The notes: generated by a model not told the origin, from the letters alone. DNA of 64,000 bases from Alphaproteobacteria bacterium (GCA_030433215.1 JAUIMC010000018.1:1-64000), one strand, 5' to 3'. Numbered from the stretch's first letter, positions 9,017 through 18,134 are shown. Translations and numbers: made by a program.

Positions 9017-9394
9017 TTAGTCTTTTGGTTGTTCGACGACTTCGATGTCCACGTCGGTTTCGCCGCTAGCGGCTTTCTCGCGCTGGCGCTCGGCGCGCCA
9101 GGCTTCGTAATCGGCTTCTTTCTGGGCGCGCGAGCGCGCCGCGCCGACGCCTTCGTCGACGGAGAGCGACGAGCCCGAGCCGTCATAGCCGCTCGAATAA
9201 CACCGGTCCTCGACGGAATAGCAGCGCTGCATGCAGGCGGACCGGGCGGGCCCGTCATTGAGTGCGGCGCAGTCGGTCTGGCACTGATTGTGCTGGCCCG
9301 TGCAGCGGTCTTCGGCATAGCTGAAGGGCGCGGACGAACAGGCGCCGGTAAGCGCGGCCAGGGCGGCGGCGCCGGCAAGCATACGGATACTCAC
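9017..9394 (-). CDS. Small cysteine-rich lipoprotein, function unknown
   Basis: 125 residues from a GTG at 9394-9392. This start is preferred because AGGGAG lies about 7 nt upstream and because it begins a lipoprotein signal (VSIRMLAGAAALAALTGAC) with lipobox LTGAC. The mature part carries six further cysteines in a CTGQHNQCQTDC...CMQRCYSVEDRC pattern, suggesting disulfides or a metal site, followed by a charged C-terminal tail rich in Glu, Arg and Asp. I recognise no family. It is 36 bp upstream of dctP on the same strand and may be co-transcribed with the TRAP genes. Confidence 0.65.
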   Translation of the reverse strand: MSIRMLAGAAALAALTGACSSAPFSYAEDRCTGQHNQCQTDCAALNDGPARSACMQRCYSVEDRCYSSGYDGSGSSLSVDEGVGAARSRAQKEADYEAWRAERQREKAASGETDVDIEVVEQPKD

Positions 9395-9457
9395 AGCTGA
9401 ACTCCCTCTCACGAACAAACGCCCCGCCTCTTTCGCGGGAGGGACGGTACAATGACC

Positions 9458-9484
9458 CGCCCCGGGAAGCAAAGCGCCGGGGCG
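9458..9484 (-). terminator. GC-rich hairpin between bpt and the lipoprotein gene
   Basis: CGCCCCGG (9458-9465) pairs with CCGGGGCG (9477-9484) around an 11-nt loop. It lies 46-72 bp past the bpt stop. No U-tract follows, so it could be a bpt terminator or an mRNA-stabilising stem. Confidence 0.35.
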
Positions 9485-9529
9485 CGGCATCAATCCATTG
9501 CCATTCATGATGATGGGGCTGCGGAAAGC

Positions 9530-10300
9530 CTATTCCGCAGCGAGCGTCTGGCGGTCCATGCGGGTCCAGCCCGTGGGGCCAAGCATTTCCAGCGGCTGGA
9601 AGCTCTTTTTGTAGTCCATCTTGTCCGAGCCGTTCACCCAGTAGCCGAGATAGACGTAAGGCAGGTCGAGTTCGCGCGCGAAGGAAACATGATCGAGGAT
9701 CATGAAGCGGCCGAGGCCGCGGGCGTCTTCTTCCGGATCGAAGAAGGAATAGACCATGGAGAGCCCGTCGGTGAGCCGGTCGGTGAGCGCCACGCCAATC
9801 AGGCGTTCGTCGCCGGTCGCGTCATCCTTGACGAGATATTCGATAATGACGGTGTCGACCGCGGTCTCTTCCACCATGGAGGCGTAGTCGAGGACGGTCA
9901 TGTCCGCCATGCCGCCGTCGCCATGGCGTGCATCGAGATAGGCGCGCAACAAAGAGAACTGCTCGCCCGTGGCGCGCGGTCCGCGGATGCGGCGGATGAC
10001 GTCGGCGTTGCGCGACAGGACGCGCCGGCGCGAGCGGGTCAGATGAAAATCATCGGCCACGATGCGCACGGGCACGCAGGCATTGCACGCCTCGCAGGCC
10101 GGCAGATAGATCAGGTTCTGAGACCGCCGGAAACCCCGCCGCGTCAGGAGCGCATTGGTGGAGGAGGCGCCGTCGCCGGTCAGATAGGAGAATATCTTAC
10201 GCTCGCGGCGTCCCTTCAGATAGGGGCAAGGGGCCGGCGCTGTGATGTAGAACTCACCGCCCTCGAGTCCGAACCGCCGCGCGAAATCTTCGTTACTCAT
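9530..10300 (-). CDS. bpt: Aspartate/glutamate leucyltransferase (N-end rule)
   Basis: 256 residues. Bpt transfers leucine from Leu-tRNA to proteins with N-terminal Asp or Glu, marking them for ClpS/ClpAP degradation in the cytosol. The diagnostic N-terminal cysteine-rich block is intact: APCPYLKGRRERKIFSYLTG, then LIYLPACEACNACVPVRI. The C-terminal acyltransferase fold includes YSFFDPEEDARGLGRFMILD and YVYLGYWVNGSDKMDYKKSF. I use the ATG at 10300 rather than the in-frame TTG three codons upstream. It appears monocistronic. Confidence 0.93.
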   Translation of the reverse strand: MSNEDFARRFGLEGGEFYITAPAPCPYLKGRRERKIFSYLTGDGASSTNALLTRRGFRRSQNLIYLPACEACNACVPVRIVADDFHLTRSRRRVLSRNADVIRRIRGPRATGEQFSLLRAYLDARHGDGGMADMTVLDYASMVEETAVDTVIIEYLVKDDATGDERLIGVALTDRLTDGLSMVYSFFDPEEDARGLGRFMILDHVSFARELDLPYVYLGYWVNGSDKMDYKKSFQPLEMLGPTGWTRMDRQTLAAE

Positions 10301-10551
10301 AATCTCCAACGTAAGGCGAAAACCTTAGCGGCCCATTAGCATATCCGCAACGAATCCGTTCTTTCCCAGCGTTCGGACCGGAAATCAAAACACACGCGGA
10401 GCGCGAGGCGAGAGCGCCGATCCGCGGCGGCGGCGATGAAGCCAGAGGTTTGTTTCCGGTCGAGCGCGGCGTCAAGGCCCGGACCCTAACGCTTGTTTGG
10501 ACCTCGATCCACAGGCGGTTTTCATAGTTAACGGGAGCAGGCGTCAACCGG
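10301..10551. other. Intergenic region upstream of bpt
   Basis: About 250 bp between the SLC13 permease stop and the bpt start. It must contain the bpt promoter; I could not place boxes and see no RNA gene or convincing small ORF. Confidence 0.3.
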
Positions 10552-12411
10552 TCAGCCGAGCTCGAAATAAAAACCCGCCGCGATCGTATAGACAACCCAG
10601 AGGAGTACAATGAGCGGCCCGCCGACGACCATGAAGTCCCGGAACTTGTAATGGCCCGGGGTCATGACGAGGAGGTTGGTCTGGTAGGCGATGGGGGTGG
10701 CGAAGGAGCAGTTGGAGCCGAAAATGACGGTAAGCACCAGAATATGCTCGTCGATGCCGGCGATCTGCGCCGCCGCGACCGCCACCGGCGTGAACAAGAC
10801 CGAGGTGGCGTTGTTCGACAGGAGATTGGTCATCACCGCGCACATGATGAAGAAGGCCGAGACGAGAACCACGGGGCTGAAATCGCCCGCCGCCTCGGCG
10901 AGCCCTTCGCCCAGGAAGGCGGCGCCGCCGGTGCGCTCCAGCGCGACGCCCATGGCCAGCGACGCCCCGATCAGGAGATAGATCCGCCGGTCGATGGCGC
11001 GCGCCGCCTGCCGCACATTGAGACAGCCGAAGGCCACCATGGCCGTGGCGCCGGCGATGGCCGAGACGGCGATCGGGGCGAGGCCGCTGGCGGTGGCCGC
11101 CACCACGCCCCCGAAGATCAGCGCCGCCACATTGGCGTTGCGCTGGTCGGGCAGGCCCTGCATCGACCATTCGAGCAACAGGATGTCCCGGTCCGAGCGC
11201 AGGCCGCGAATGTCCTTCAGATCCCCGAGGATCAAGAGCACGTCCCCGGCCTCGAGCCGGATGGTGTTCATCTGAGTCCGGATCATGCGGCTGCGCCGCT
11301 CGATGCCGAGGATGACGCAGTTGGTCTGGGCGTGAAAGCCGATCTGCGCCACTGACCGGCCGATAAGGCGCGAGCCGGGCGCCACGATAGCCTCGACCAG
11401 GGTGAGCTGCGTGGAGCGCTGGACCGAGCCGTCGATTTCGTCGGCGATGGAGGTCTCGGCCATCAGCCCTTCGAGCATGTCCGGGTTCGACTTCAGCAAG
11501 GAGGTGAGGGCGGAGCGGGTCGCCGCGACGATGACGACGTCGCCGGTGCGGAAGGCGAAGTCCTCGAAAGGCGGCAGGATCGCGCGCTCCCGGCGCTGCA
11601 CCATGCGCACGGTGATGTCGGGGAGGTCGACGAAAAGGCCCGCCACCGGCCCCTTGCCGATCAGCGGGTGCCCGCGGGTCACCTCGATCTGGGCGATGAA
11701 ATGCTTGCCCTCGCGTTCATTGCTCCAGGGCTGGCTTGGATTGTCCCGCTTGGGCAACAGCCAGCGCCCGGCGGTCGCCATATAGAGAATGCCCGTGCCG
11801 GCGAGCATCAGCCCCATGGGCGTCAGTTCGAAAAAGCCGATTTCGCCGCCCGTGGTCGCGCGATAGGATTGCGCCGCGAGGAGGTTGGTGGACGAGCCGA
11901 TCAGCGTCGTCATGCCGCCGAGGATCGAGATATAGGAAAGCGGCATCATGAAGCGCGAGACGCGGATTTTGCTCTGCTGGGCGATGGCCGCCATGATCGG
12001 AATGAACATCACGACGACGGGCGTGTTGTTCAAAAAGGCGCTGATCATCATGATGAAGAGAAAGACCGCGCCCGTGACCAGCGTCGGCGCCTTTTCAAAG
12101 GCGCGCAATAAATATTGCGTCGGCAGTTCCAGGGTGCCCGCCTGGAACATGCCCTGGCCGATGATCAACAGGCCGAGAATGGCGAACAGGGCGGGGCTCG
12201 CGAAGCCGGAAAGGATCGTCTCCGTCGACAGGAGGTTTTCGCCGCCGCGCTCCATGGGCGCGATCAGGAAGAGAAGGAGCAGCGCCACGATCGCCCCGGC
12301 GGAGATAAGCTCCAGCGGGAAGCGGTCGAGCGTGTAGAACACGACCGTGACCGCAATGATCGCGAGCGTGGCCCACATTTGCCAAGGGGCTGCTGAAAAA
12401 ACTTCCATCAT
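10552..12411 (-). CDS. SLC13-family permease with two TrkA-C (RCK_C) domains
   Basis: 619 residues from the ATG at 12411 (an in-frame ATG at 12447 would add 12 residues; neither has a clear Shine-Dalgarno). The N-terminal half has ArsB/NhaD/CitT-type helices, with SAFLNNTPVVVMFIPIM and PLSYISILGGMTTLIGSSTN, the SNT-type signature of DASS/SLC13 carriers. Two cytosolic TrkA-C modules occupy about 200-400 (RMVQRRERAILPPFEDFAFR and VILGIERRSRMIRTQM). The C-terminal half repeats the carrier fold with TNLLSNNATSVLFTPVAVAA. Members move dicarboxylates, sulfate or other anions with Na+. The substrate cannot be read from sequence. Confidence 0.85.
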   Translation of the reverse strand: MMEVFSAAPWQMWATLAIIAVTVVFYTLDRFPLELISAGAIVALLLLFLIAPMERGGENLLSTETILSGFASPALFAILGLLIIGQGMFQAGTLELPTQYLLRAFEKAPTLVTGAVFLFIMMISAFLNNTPVVVMFIPIMAAIAQQSKIRVSRFMMPLSYISILGGMTTLIGSSTNLLAAQSYRATTGGEIGFFELTPMGLMLAGTGILYMATAGRWLLPKRDNPSQPWSNEREGKHFIAQIEVTRGHPLIGKGPVAGLFVDLPDITVRMVQRRERAILPPFEDFAFRTGDVVIVAATRSALTSLLKSNPDMLEGLMAETSIADEIDGSVQRSTQLTLVEAIVAPGSRLIGRSVAQIGFHAQTNCVILGIERRSRMIRTQMNTIRLEAGDVLLILGDLKDIRGLRSDRDILLLEWSMQGLPDQRNANVAALIFGGVVAATASGLAPIAVSAIAGATAMVAFGCLNVRQAARAIDRRIYLLIGASLAMGVALERTGGAAFLGEGLAEAAGDFSPVVLVSAFFIMCAVMTNLLSNNATSVLFTPVAVAAAQIAGIDEHILVLTVIFGSNCSFATPIAYQTNLLVMTPGHYKFRDFMVVGGPLIVLLWVVYTIAAGFYFELG

Positions 12412-12572
12412 GTCAGAGTGTCGTGACCCGGCCCTATTGTGAACCATTCATGCGCGGGAGGGTTCCCGGCTTTCATGCTGGCGCTTTGTATTTTCCAGAT
12501 TTGGTGCTAACGCCACAAGTCCTAAATGTTTCAATATGTTGTGGGAAAGCCCCCATGGCGCTAGGTTAATGA

Positions 12573-13055
12573 ATGACCGATAAATACAGACCCCTGAAGA
12601 ACGCCTTCGGCCGTTTCGCTACCGGAATCGCCGTTGCGGCCTGTCGCGACGAGGCTGGGGCGATCAGCGCCTTGACGATCAATTCCTTCACTTCGGTCTC
12701 GCTGGAGCCGCCCCTGGTGTTGTGGTGCATCGAAAATCGCGCCTCATCCTACAGCGCCTTCATGGCGGCGGACTCCTACGCCGTGTCGATCCTGCGCGCC
12801 GATCAGCAGTCGGCTTCCCAGCGTTTTGCGCATTTCATGCCCGACGGGCCGAAGGAAGACGAGTTCGAAAACTGGGTCACGGGCGCGCCGGTGCTGAAAG
12901 AGCGCCTCGCGGCGTTCGACTGCCGGGTTTCCGCGCGCCATGAAGCCGGCGATCATGTCATCCTCGTCGGGGAGGTCGCGAAGTTCGACAGCGCCGAGGG
13001 CGCGCCGCTCATCTATTACGCCAGCAATTACATTCCGGGTACGGAGGAGAAATGA
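12573..13055 (+). CDS. Flavin reductase (FMN-binding split barrel) family protein
   Basis: 160 residues, the normal size of the HpaC/RutF-type family that reduces FMN or FAD with NAD(P)H, often for a two-component monooxygenase. The N-terminus AFGRFATGIAVAACRDEAG, then SALTINSFTSVSLEPPLVLWCIE, and the C-terminal DHVILVGEVAKFD are typical. The gene overlaps the next by 4 bp (ATGA, 13052-13055), so the two are co-translated. No monooxygenase partner lies nearby, so the flavin acceptor is unknown. Confidence 0.86.
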   Translation: MTDKYRPLKNAFGRFATGIAVAACRDEAGAISALTINSFTSVSLEPPLVLWCIENRASSYSAFMAADSYAVSILRADQQSASQRFAHFMPDGPKEDEFENWVTGAPVLKERLAAFDCRVSARHEAGDHVILVGEVAKFDSAEGAPLIYYASNYIPGTEEK

Positions 13056-13915
13056 CCAGAACTGCATTTTTGGGCCTTGGCGTCATGGGCTACCCGATGG
13101 CGGGGCATCTCGCCGGAAAAGGCTATGACGTTACGGTTTTCAACCGCACCAAGGCGAAAGCCGACAGCTGGGCGAAAGAGCATAAGGGAAAGGCCGCGGC
13201 GAGCCCGGCGGAAGCCGTGAAGGGCGCCGATCTCGTCTTTGCCTGCCTTGGCGATGATCCGGATGTGGAGGCGGTGGTCACGGCGGCCATGGACGGTCTG
13301 AAAAACGGATCCGTCTTTGTCGATCACACCACCGCCTCGCCGGCGCTGGCCCGGGCGCTTCACGCAAGTCTCGGAGAAAAAGGCGTCGGCTTTGTGGACG
13401 CGCCGGTCTCCGGCGGCCAAGCGGGCGCCGAAAACGGCAAGCTCGCCGTGATGTGCGGCGGCGATGAGCCTCATGTGGAAAGAGCCCGTCCCGCCATGGA
13501 GGCCTATTCCGCGCGCATCGTCCATATCGGTCCGGCGGGGCACGGCCAGCTGTGCAAATCCGTCAATCAGATCTGCATCGCGGGCGTGTTGCAGGGACTG
13601 TCAGAAGGCGTACATTTCGCCTCGAAAGCAGGGCTCGACATTGACGCCGTGCTGGAGGCGATTTCCGGCGGCGCCGCGCAGAGCTGGCAAATGGAAAACC
13701 GCGTCAAGACCATGGCCGCGGACGAGTTCGATTTCGGCTTTGCGGTGGACTGGATGCGCAAGGATCTGCGGATCGCCCTTGCCGAGGCCCGGGAAAACGG
13801 CTCGCGCCTGCCGGCGACCGCGCTGGTGGATCAGTTTTACGCCGACGTCCAGGCCATGGGCGGCGGGCGCTGGGACACGTCGAGCCTCGTCCGGCGCCTG
13901 AACAAGCCACGCTGA
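13052..13915 (+). CDS. 3-hydroxyisobutyrate dehydrogenase-family NAD(P)-dependent oxidoreductase
   Basis: 287 residues, typical for the beta-hydroxyacid dehydrogenase family. The Rossmann motif is at the N-terminus (FLGLGVMGYPMAGHLAGKGY). The substrate-site segment is DAPVSGGQAGAENGKLAVM (about 112-130), and the catalytic lysine is in GHGQLCKSVNQ (K near 170). The product could be 3-hydroxyisobutyrate dehydrogenase (valine pathway) or tartronate-semialdehyde reductase, the latter attractive beside a glyoxylate locus. Sequence alone does not separate these. It is translationally coupled to the flavin reductase. Confidence 0.87.
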   Translation: MTRTAFLGLGVMGYPMAGHLAGKGYDVTVFNRTKAKADSWAKEHKGKAAASPAEAVKGADLVFACLGDDPDVEAVVTAAMDGLKNGSVFVDHTTASPALARALHASLGEKGVGFVDAPVSGGQAGAENGKLAVMCGGDEPHVERARPAMEAYSARIVHIGPAGHGQLCKSVNQICIAGVLQGLSEGVHFASKAGLDIDAVLEAISGGAAQSWQMENRVKTMAADEFDFGFAVDWMRKDLRIALAEARENGSRLPATALVDQFYADVQAMGGGRWDTSSLVRRLNKPR

Positions 13916-13959
13916 GCGAAATTAGGACGCTCGTCGACCGCGAACACAAGATTTCTGTT

Positions 13960-13972
13960 AACCATTTTGGTT
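13960..13972. promoter_or_regulatory. AACCA-TTT-TGGTT palindrome with a TTAACCAT (CtrA-like) element
   Basis: A perfect 5+3+5 inverted repeat in the 171-bp gap before the FadL gene. It includes TTAACCAT (13958-13965), which resembles a CtrA half-site of alphaproteobacteria. The match is short, so the assignment is tentative. Confidence 0.3.
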
Positions 13973-14086
13973 CATGAAATGGAAAACCGGAGCGGACAGT
14001 TTCCGCCCCGTCGCCATAGGGCGTAATGAAATCAACGGACCGGCCAAGTCAGAAGCCGGGAAGGACAATCGGGGGCGGCTCGTAGA

Positions 14087-15433
14087 ATGAAGGCGAAATT
14101 AACACTCAGCGCGGCGCCGCTTTCGGTTTTGGCGTTAATGGGACAGACCGGCGCGGCGTCTGCGTCGGCATTCGCGCTCAACACCCAAAGCGCGGAAAGT
14201 CTCGGCGCGGCGACGGCGGGCGCGCAAGCGACCCCCGGCGCCCCCGGCAACGCCTATTTCAACCCGGCCTCCATCGTCGGGGTCGAGGGGCTCGAAACCT
14301 CCTTCAGCACCGTCGCGGTGCTCAACGACACCTCCTACGAGAATGGCGAAGGCGCGCTTTTCGGAACCGTGCCTGTCTCCGGCGACACGTCCGGCGAAGC
14401 GGTGATCGGCGACGGCGTGTTCCCGGCGGGCGCTGTGGCGACCCGATTGAGCGAGCGTCTGTTTGCGGGCGTCGCCGTCTATGCGCCTTACGGCTTCAAC
14501 ACCTCTTATGAAGATACGTCCAACGTCCGTTACCACGGCACCTTTTCGCAGGTGGTTTCAGGCTCCATTACGCCGATTGTCGGCGTCGACCTCGGCGGCG
14601 GCTGGTCCGTCGCGGCGGGACCGCGCTTTCAATATGTGAGCATCGATAATGAAGGCGCCGTCGACGCGGCCGGCATTGAAGCGGCGAGCCTGATGACCGC
14701 CGCCGTGCCGGGCACGGACGATGTTTTCTACGAAATCGACGGCGACGACTGGGGCGTCGGCTATACAGTCGGCTTTCACGGCGCCATCGGCGAGCGCGTG
14801 ACCATTGGCGGCGGGTTTTCCTCCAAGATCGAACATCGTGCGACCGGTTCGGCCGAATTCGATATCGCCGCCTCGACATCGGGGCAGACCCTGAACGCGC
14901 TGGCGGGCCTGTTTGCAGACACCGACGCCGTCAGCACGCTGTCGACTCCGGCGACGCTGCAATTCGGCGCGAAGATCGAGGCGACGCCGAAGACGCGCCT
15001 TCTTCTCTCGGCGGTGCAGACCCGCTGGAAATCGTTTGAAAGCCTGACGACCACATTCGAAAATCCCGCCCAGCCGGCGGAAGTCGTCACCCAGAACTGG
15101 CGCAACAGCTGGGCCGGCGCCGTCGGCGTTGAGCGCGATTTCGGGCCTGCGCAGACCATGCGTCTCGGCGTCATGTATGAAGAAGACCCCGCCAACCCCG
15201 ATTATTCCTCGCCGCGCCTGCCTGGCGCGAGCCGGGTCTGGGTCGCCGCAGGCTATTCACGCAAGCTTTCGGAGCGCGCGGAACTTCATCTCGCCGCGTC
15301 TTACGTCTTCAACGACACTACGCCGCTAAACGAATCCGCGGCCTATCCTGAGAACCTCTTCCGCGGCTCTTACGCCGGCGATGTGGAGATCAGTTCCGTC
15401 GTGGCGGCGGTCGGCATCGACTGGAAGTTCTAA
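14087..15433 (+). CDS. FadL-family outer-membrane long-chain fatty acid transporter
   Basis: 448 residues with a signal peptide (MKAKLTLSAAPLSVLALMGQTGAASA). The mature N-terminus FALNTQSAESLGAATAGAQA, followed by PGNAYFNPASIVGVEGLE, carries the NPA motif of the FadL plug. The rest is an alternating beta-barrel pattern ending in AAVGIDWKF, with a terminal aromatic as expected for BAM. FadL proteins let hydrophobic substrates diffuse laterally across the outer membrane. An acyl-CoA dehydrogenase follows 85 bp downstream and the glyoxylate shunt is in the same window, which supports fatty-acid use. Other hydrophobic substrates are possible. Confidence 0.9.
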   Translation: MKAKLTLSAAPLSVLALMGQTGAASASAFALNTQSAESLGAATAGAQATPGAPGNAYFNPASIVGVEGLETSFSTVAVLNDTSYENGEGALFGTVPVSGDTSGEAVIGDGVFPAGAVATRLSERLFAGVAVYAPYGFNTSYEDTSNVRYHGTFSQVVSGSITPIVGVDLGGGWSVAAGPRFQYVSIDNEGAVDAAGIEAASLMTAAVPGTDDVFYEIDGDDWGVGYTVGFHGAIGERVTIGGGFSSKIEHRATGSAEFDIAASTSGQTLNALAGLFADTDAVSTLSTPATLQFGAKIEATPKTRLLLSAVQTRWKSFESLTTTFENPAQPAEVVTQNWRNSWAGAVGVERDFGPAQTMRLGVMYEEDPANPDYSSPRLPGASRVWVAAGYSRKLSERAELHLAASYVFNDTTPLNESAAYPENLFRGSYAGDVEISSVVAAVGIDWKF

Positions 15434-15518
15434 ACCTTAAGCGGACTGCGCTCCGGCATTGCCGGGGGCGCGTCCCTGTGCGATTTTCCGGGCGGATTCA
15501 AGTTCTTGGAGCGCCCTC

Positions 15519-16676
15519 ATGTCCGTCCTGCAAACCCCGAAACCCGCCTGGAAATCCGACGATCTCGACCTCTTCGAGGATGAGGTCAGCAAGTTTTTCA
15601 CCCGCGAACTGGCGCCCCATGTGGAGAGCTGGCGCGAGCAGGGCAAAGTCGACCGCTGGGCCTGGGAGAAGGCGGGCGAGGCCGGGCTCTTGTGCATGTC
15701 GATGCCCGAGGAATATGGCGGGGCCGGCGGCACTTTCGCCCATGAACAGATTTTCCTCGAGCAGCAATGCCACGCGGGCGTCGAAGGGTTCGGCGCCGGG
15801 CTCCATAACTGCATCGTCGCGCCCTATATCCTGCATTACGGCACCGAAGAACAAAAGAAGCGCTGGCTGCCGAAAATGGCGACCGGCGAGCTGATCGGCG
15901 CCATTGCGATGACCGAGCCGGGCACAGGCTCGGACCTTCAGGCGGTGCGCACAACCGCCATTAAAGAAGGCAATCAATATGTGATGAACGGCTCCAAGAC
16001 CTTCATCACCAACGGCCAGACCGCGAACCTCATTATTGTCGTGTCAAAAACCGATCCGTCCGAAGGCGCGAAGGGCGTATCGCTGATGGTCGTCGAAACC
16101 GATGACGCCGACGGCTTCGAGCGCGGGCGCAATCTCAAGAAACTCGGTAACAAGGCGCAGGACACCTCCGAGCTCTTTTTCAACGACGTGAAAATTCCCA
16201 CGGAAAACCTTCTCGGCACGGATGAAGGGCAGGGGTTCTTCCAGTTGATGGAACAATTGCCCCAGGAACGCCACCAGATCGCGGTGGGGGCCATGGCGCA
16301 AATCGAGCGCGCCCTGAAACTCACCATCGATTATGTCAAGGAGCGCGAGGCTTTTGGCCGCCCGGTCCTGAAATTCCAGAACACGCAATTTGTGCTGGCG
16401 GAATGCAAGGCGAAAGCGACCATGGCGCGGGTCTTTGTCGACTCTTGCACCCAGCAGCTGATCGAGGGCAAGCTCGACGCCGCGACCGCGTCCATGGCGA
16501 AAATGCTGCTTACGGATCTTTGCGGCGAGATCGTCGATGAATGCCTCCAGCTTTTCGGCGGCTATGGCTATATGGACGAATATCCCATCAGCCGGATCTA
16601 CGCGGACTGCCGCGTCGAGCGCATCTATGGCGGCACCAACGAGATCATGAAGCTCCTGATCGCGCGCACATTATAG
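15519..16676 (+). CDS. Acyl-CoA dehydrogenase, long-chain (ACADL-like) type
   Basis: 385 residues from the ATG at 15519, which has TTGGAG 6-7 nt upstream; an in-frame ATG at 15459 would add a non-family leader. It oxidises acyl-CoA to the trans-2-enoyl-CoA with FAD. Visible motifs are AMTEPGTGSDLQAVRTTA, NGSKTFITNGQ, RIYADCRVERIYGGTNEIMK and QLFGGYGYMDEYPISR. The C-terminus reads YGGT where medium-chain enzymes have YEGT with the catalytic Glu. This is the pattern of long-chain and isovaleryl types, whose base lies on an internal helix. Likely the first beta-oxidation step for lipids admitted by the FadL neighbour. Confidence 0.92.
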   Translation: MSVLQTPKPAWKSDDLDLFEDEVSKFFTRELAPHVESWREQGKVDRWAWEKAGEAGLLCMSMPEEYGGAGGTFAHEQIFLEQQCHAGVEGFGAGLHNCIVAPYILHYGTEEQKKRWLPKMATGELIGAIAMTEPGTGSDLQAVRTTAIKEGNQYVMNGSKTFITNGQTANLIIVVSKTDPSEGAKGVSLMVVETDDADGFERGRNLKKLGNKAQDTSELFFNDVKIPTENLLGTDEGQGFFQLMEQLPQERHQIAVGAMAQIERALKLTIDYVKEREAFGRPVLKFQNTQFVLAECKAKATMARVFVDSCTQQLIEGKLDAATASMAKMLLTDLCGEIVDECLQLFGGYGYMDEYPISRIYADCRVERIYGGTNEIMKLLIARTL

Positions 16677-16681
16677 ACGCC

Positions 16682-17191
16682 ATGCGGCTCCGCCCGGCGC
16701 GCGTCGACGATATTGCGATGTTGAAGCGGTGGGATGAAAAGCCCCATGTCGCCTCCGCAGGCGGCGATGGTGGCTGGTATGACTGGGACCGGGAAATCCC
16801 GCGCGAGGCGGACTGGGGCGAACTCCTGATCGCCGAAGAGGACGGCCGCCCGGTTGGCGTTCTCGAAATCATCGATCCTGCGAGAGAGCCGACCCGCTAT
16901 TGGGGCGATGTCGGGGAGAGCTTGCGCGCCATCGACATCTGGATCGGCGAGGAAGCGGACCTTGGCCGCGGCCTCGGGACCCAAATGATGCGCGCGGCGC
17001 TGGCGCGGTGTTTTGCGGCGCCGGACGTCAAGGCCGTGCTCATCGACCCGCTGGAAAGCAACGCCGGCGCTCGGCGGTTCTATGAGCGGGTCGGCTTTCA
17101 TTTTGTCGAAGCCAGGGTTTTTGGGACGGACCCTTGCGTGGTCTACCGGCTGGACCGGGCCGATTTCGAGGCGCTTGCGGGACGATCCTGA
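16682..17191 (+). CDS. GNAT-family N-acetyltransferase
   Basis: 169 residues from the ATG at 16682, 5 bp after the acyl-CoA dehydrogenase stop. Starting here gives the family N-terminus MRLRPARVDDIAMLKRWDEK. The acetyl-CoA loop is EADLGRGLGTQMMRAALARC (about 98-117), followed by the helix FAAPDVKAVLIDPLESNAGARRFYERVGF. The layout is that of the AAC(6')/Acetyltransf_8 branch, whose members acetylate amino groups of small molecules. The acceptor is unknown. Close spacing suggests co-transcription with the dehydrogenase. Confidence 0.86.
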   Translation: MRLRPARVDDIAMLKRWDEKPHVASAGGDGGWYDWDREIPREADWGELLIAEEDGRPVGVLEIIDPAREPTRYWGDVGESLRAIDIWIGEEADLGRGLGTQMMRAALARCFAAPDVKAVLIDPLESNAGARRFYERVGFHFVEARVFGTDPCVVYRLDRADFEALAGRS

Positions 17192-17210
17192 ATCGGCGCT
17201 TAGCTTCCCC

Positions 17211-17843
17211 ATGGAAACCGCCCAGATCTTCGCCGCGCTCAATGTGATCGGCCTGTTCGTCTTTGCGATTTCGGGCGCGCTGACGGCGCTCCGGAACGAC
17301 ATGGACGTGTTCGGCGTCGCCATGATCGCCTTTGTGACGGGCGTCGGCGGCGGTACGATCCGCGATGTCCTGCTCGGCTCCTTTCCGGTCTGGTGGATCG
17401 CCGCGCCGTCGGCGGTTTTTATCTGTCTTGGCGGCGCGGTCATCGCCACTCTGGCGCAGCCCTTGATCGACTCGCGCCTGAAAGCGCTGATCTGGGCCGA
17501 CGCCATGGGGCTCGCGGTCTTTTCGGTGCTCGGCGCGCAGGCGGCGCTGGCCGCAGACGCGCCGGCGGTGATCGCGATTTTCATGGGCGCGGTCACCGCA
17601 ACCTTCGGCGGCGTCGTCCGCGACGTTCTCCTGAACGAGCCGCCGCTGATCCTGAAGCAGGATATTTACGCGACGGCGGCGCTGATCGGGGCGGGGGTCT
17701 TTGTGGGGCTGGGCGCGGTCGGCCTTCCGGAAAGCCTTGTCGCCGTGATTGCGGCGCTGACGACTTTCGCCATCCGCGCTGCGGCGATCATCTTCAACAT
17801 TCCGTCGCCGAAATACGCCCGTCCGAGAAAGAGCGAACTTTAG
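17211..17843 (+). CDS. Trimeric intracellular cation (TRIC)-family channel, YicG/UPF0126
   Basis: 210 residues and seven hydrophobic segments made of two UPF0126 repeats. The first repeat carries FVTGVGGGTIRDVLLGSFPVWW and the second GAVTATFGGVVRDVLLNEPP, the paired GGG/RD pore motifs of prokaryotic TRIC channels. It is an inner-membrane cation channel family, K+-conducting in studied members. The start is the ATG at 17211 (METAQIFAALNVIGL). The stop interleaves with that of the convergent DUF465 gene in 4 bp. Confidence 0.88.
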   Translation: METAQIFAALNVIGLFVFAISGALTALRNDMDVFGVAMIAFVTGVGGGTIRDVLLGSFPVWWIAAPSAVFICLGGAVIATLAQPLIDSRLKALIWADAMGLAVFSVLGAQAALAADAPAVIAIFMGAVTATFGGVVRDVLLNEPPLILKQDIYATAALIGAGVFVGLGAVGLPESLVAVIAALTTFAIRAAAIIFNIPSPKYARPRKSEL

Positions 17844-18082
17844 TCCGCTTTCGCCAGAAGCGCGGCGATCTCGTCCTTCAGCGCCACGCGCTTTTTGCGC
17901 AGTTCTTCTTCGCGTTCCTCGCTCGCCGCCTCGACCCGGGTCTCCAGCCGGTGAATCTCCCGGTTAACGTCGTGATAGGCCTCGGCAATCTTTGAGAAAT
18001 GCGCGTCTGATTCCTTGAGCTTGTGGATAAGCGCGGCGTGCTCCGGAAATTCTTCGGCGATTTCGTGAGGCGTGTGGGTCAT
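17840..18082 (-). CDS. DUF465 (YdcH-like) small coiled-coil protein
   Basis: 80 residues from the ATG at 18082, preceded by AGGAG about 8 nt upstream. It begins MTHTPHEIAEEFPEHAALIH and continues LKESDAHFSKIAEAYHDVNREIHRLE, the DUF465 signature, then a strongly charged coiled coil. These proteins are abundant in alphaproteobacteria but lack an agreed function. The end overlaps the convergent channel gene by 4 bp. Confidence 0.88.
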   Translation of the reverse strand: MTHTPHEIAEEFPEHAALIHKLKESDAHFSKIAEAYHDVNREIHRLETRVEAASEEREEELRKKRVALKDEIAALLAKAD

Positions 18083-18134
18083 AAGGCGGCTCCTGTCTGT
18101 TAGAGCGAGAATGCCATAAAAGGCGCGGCGGGTT

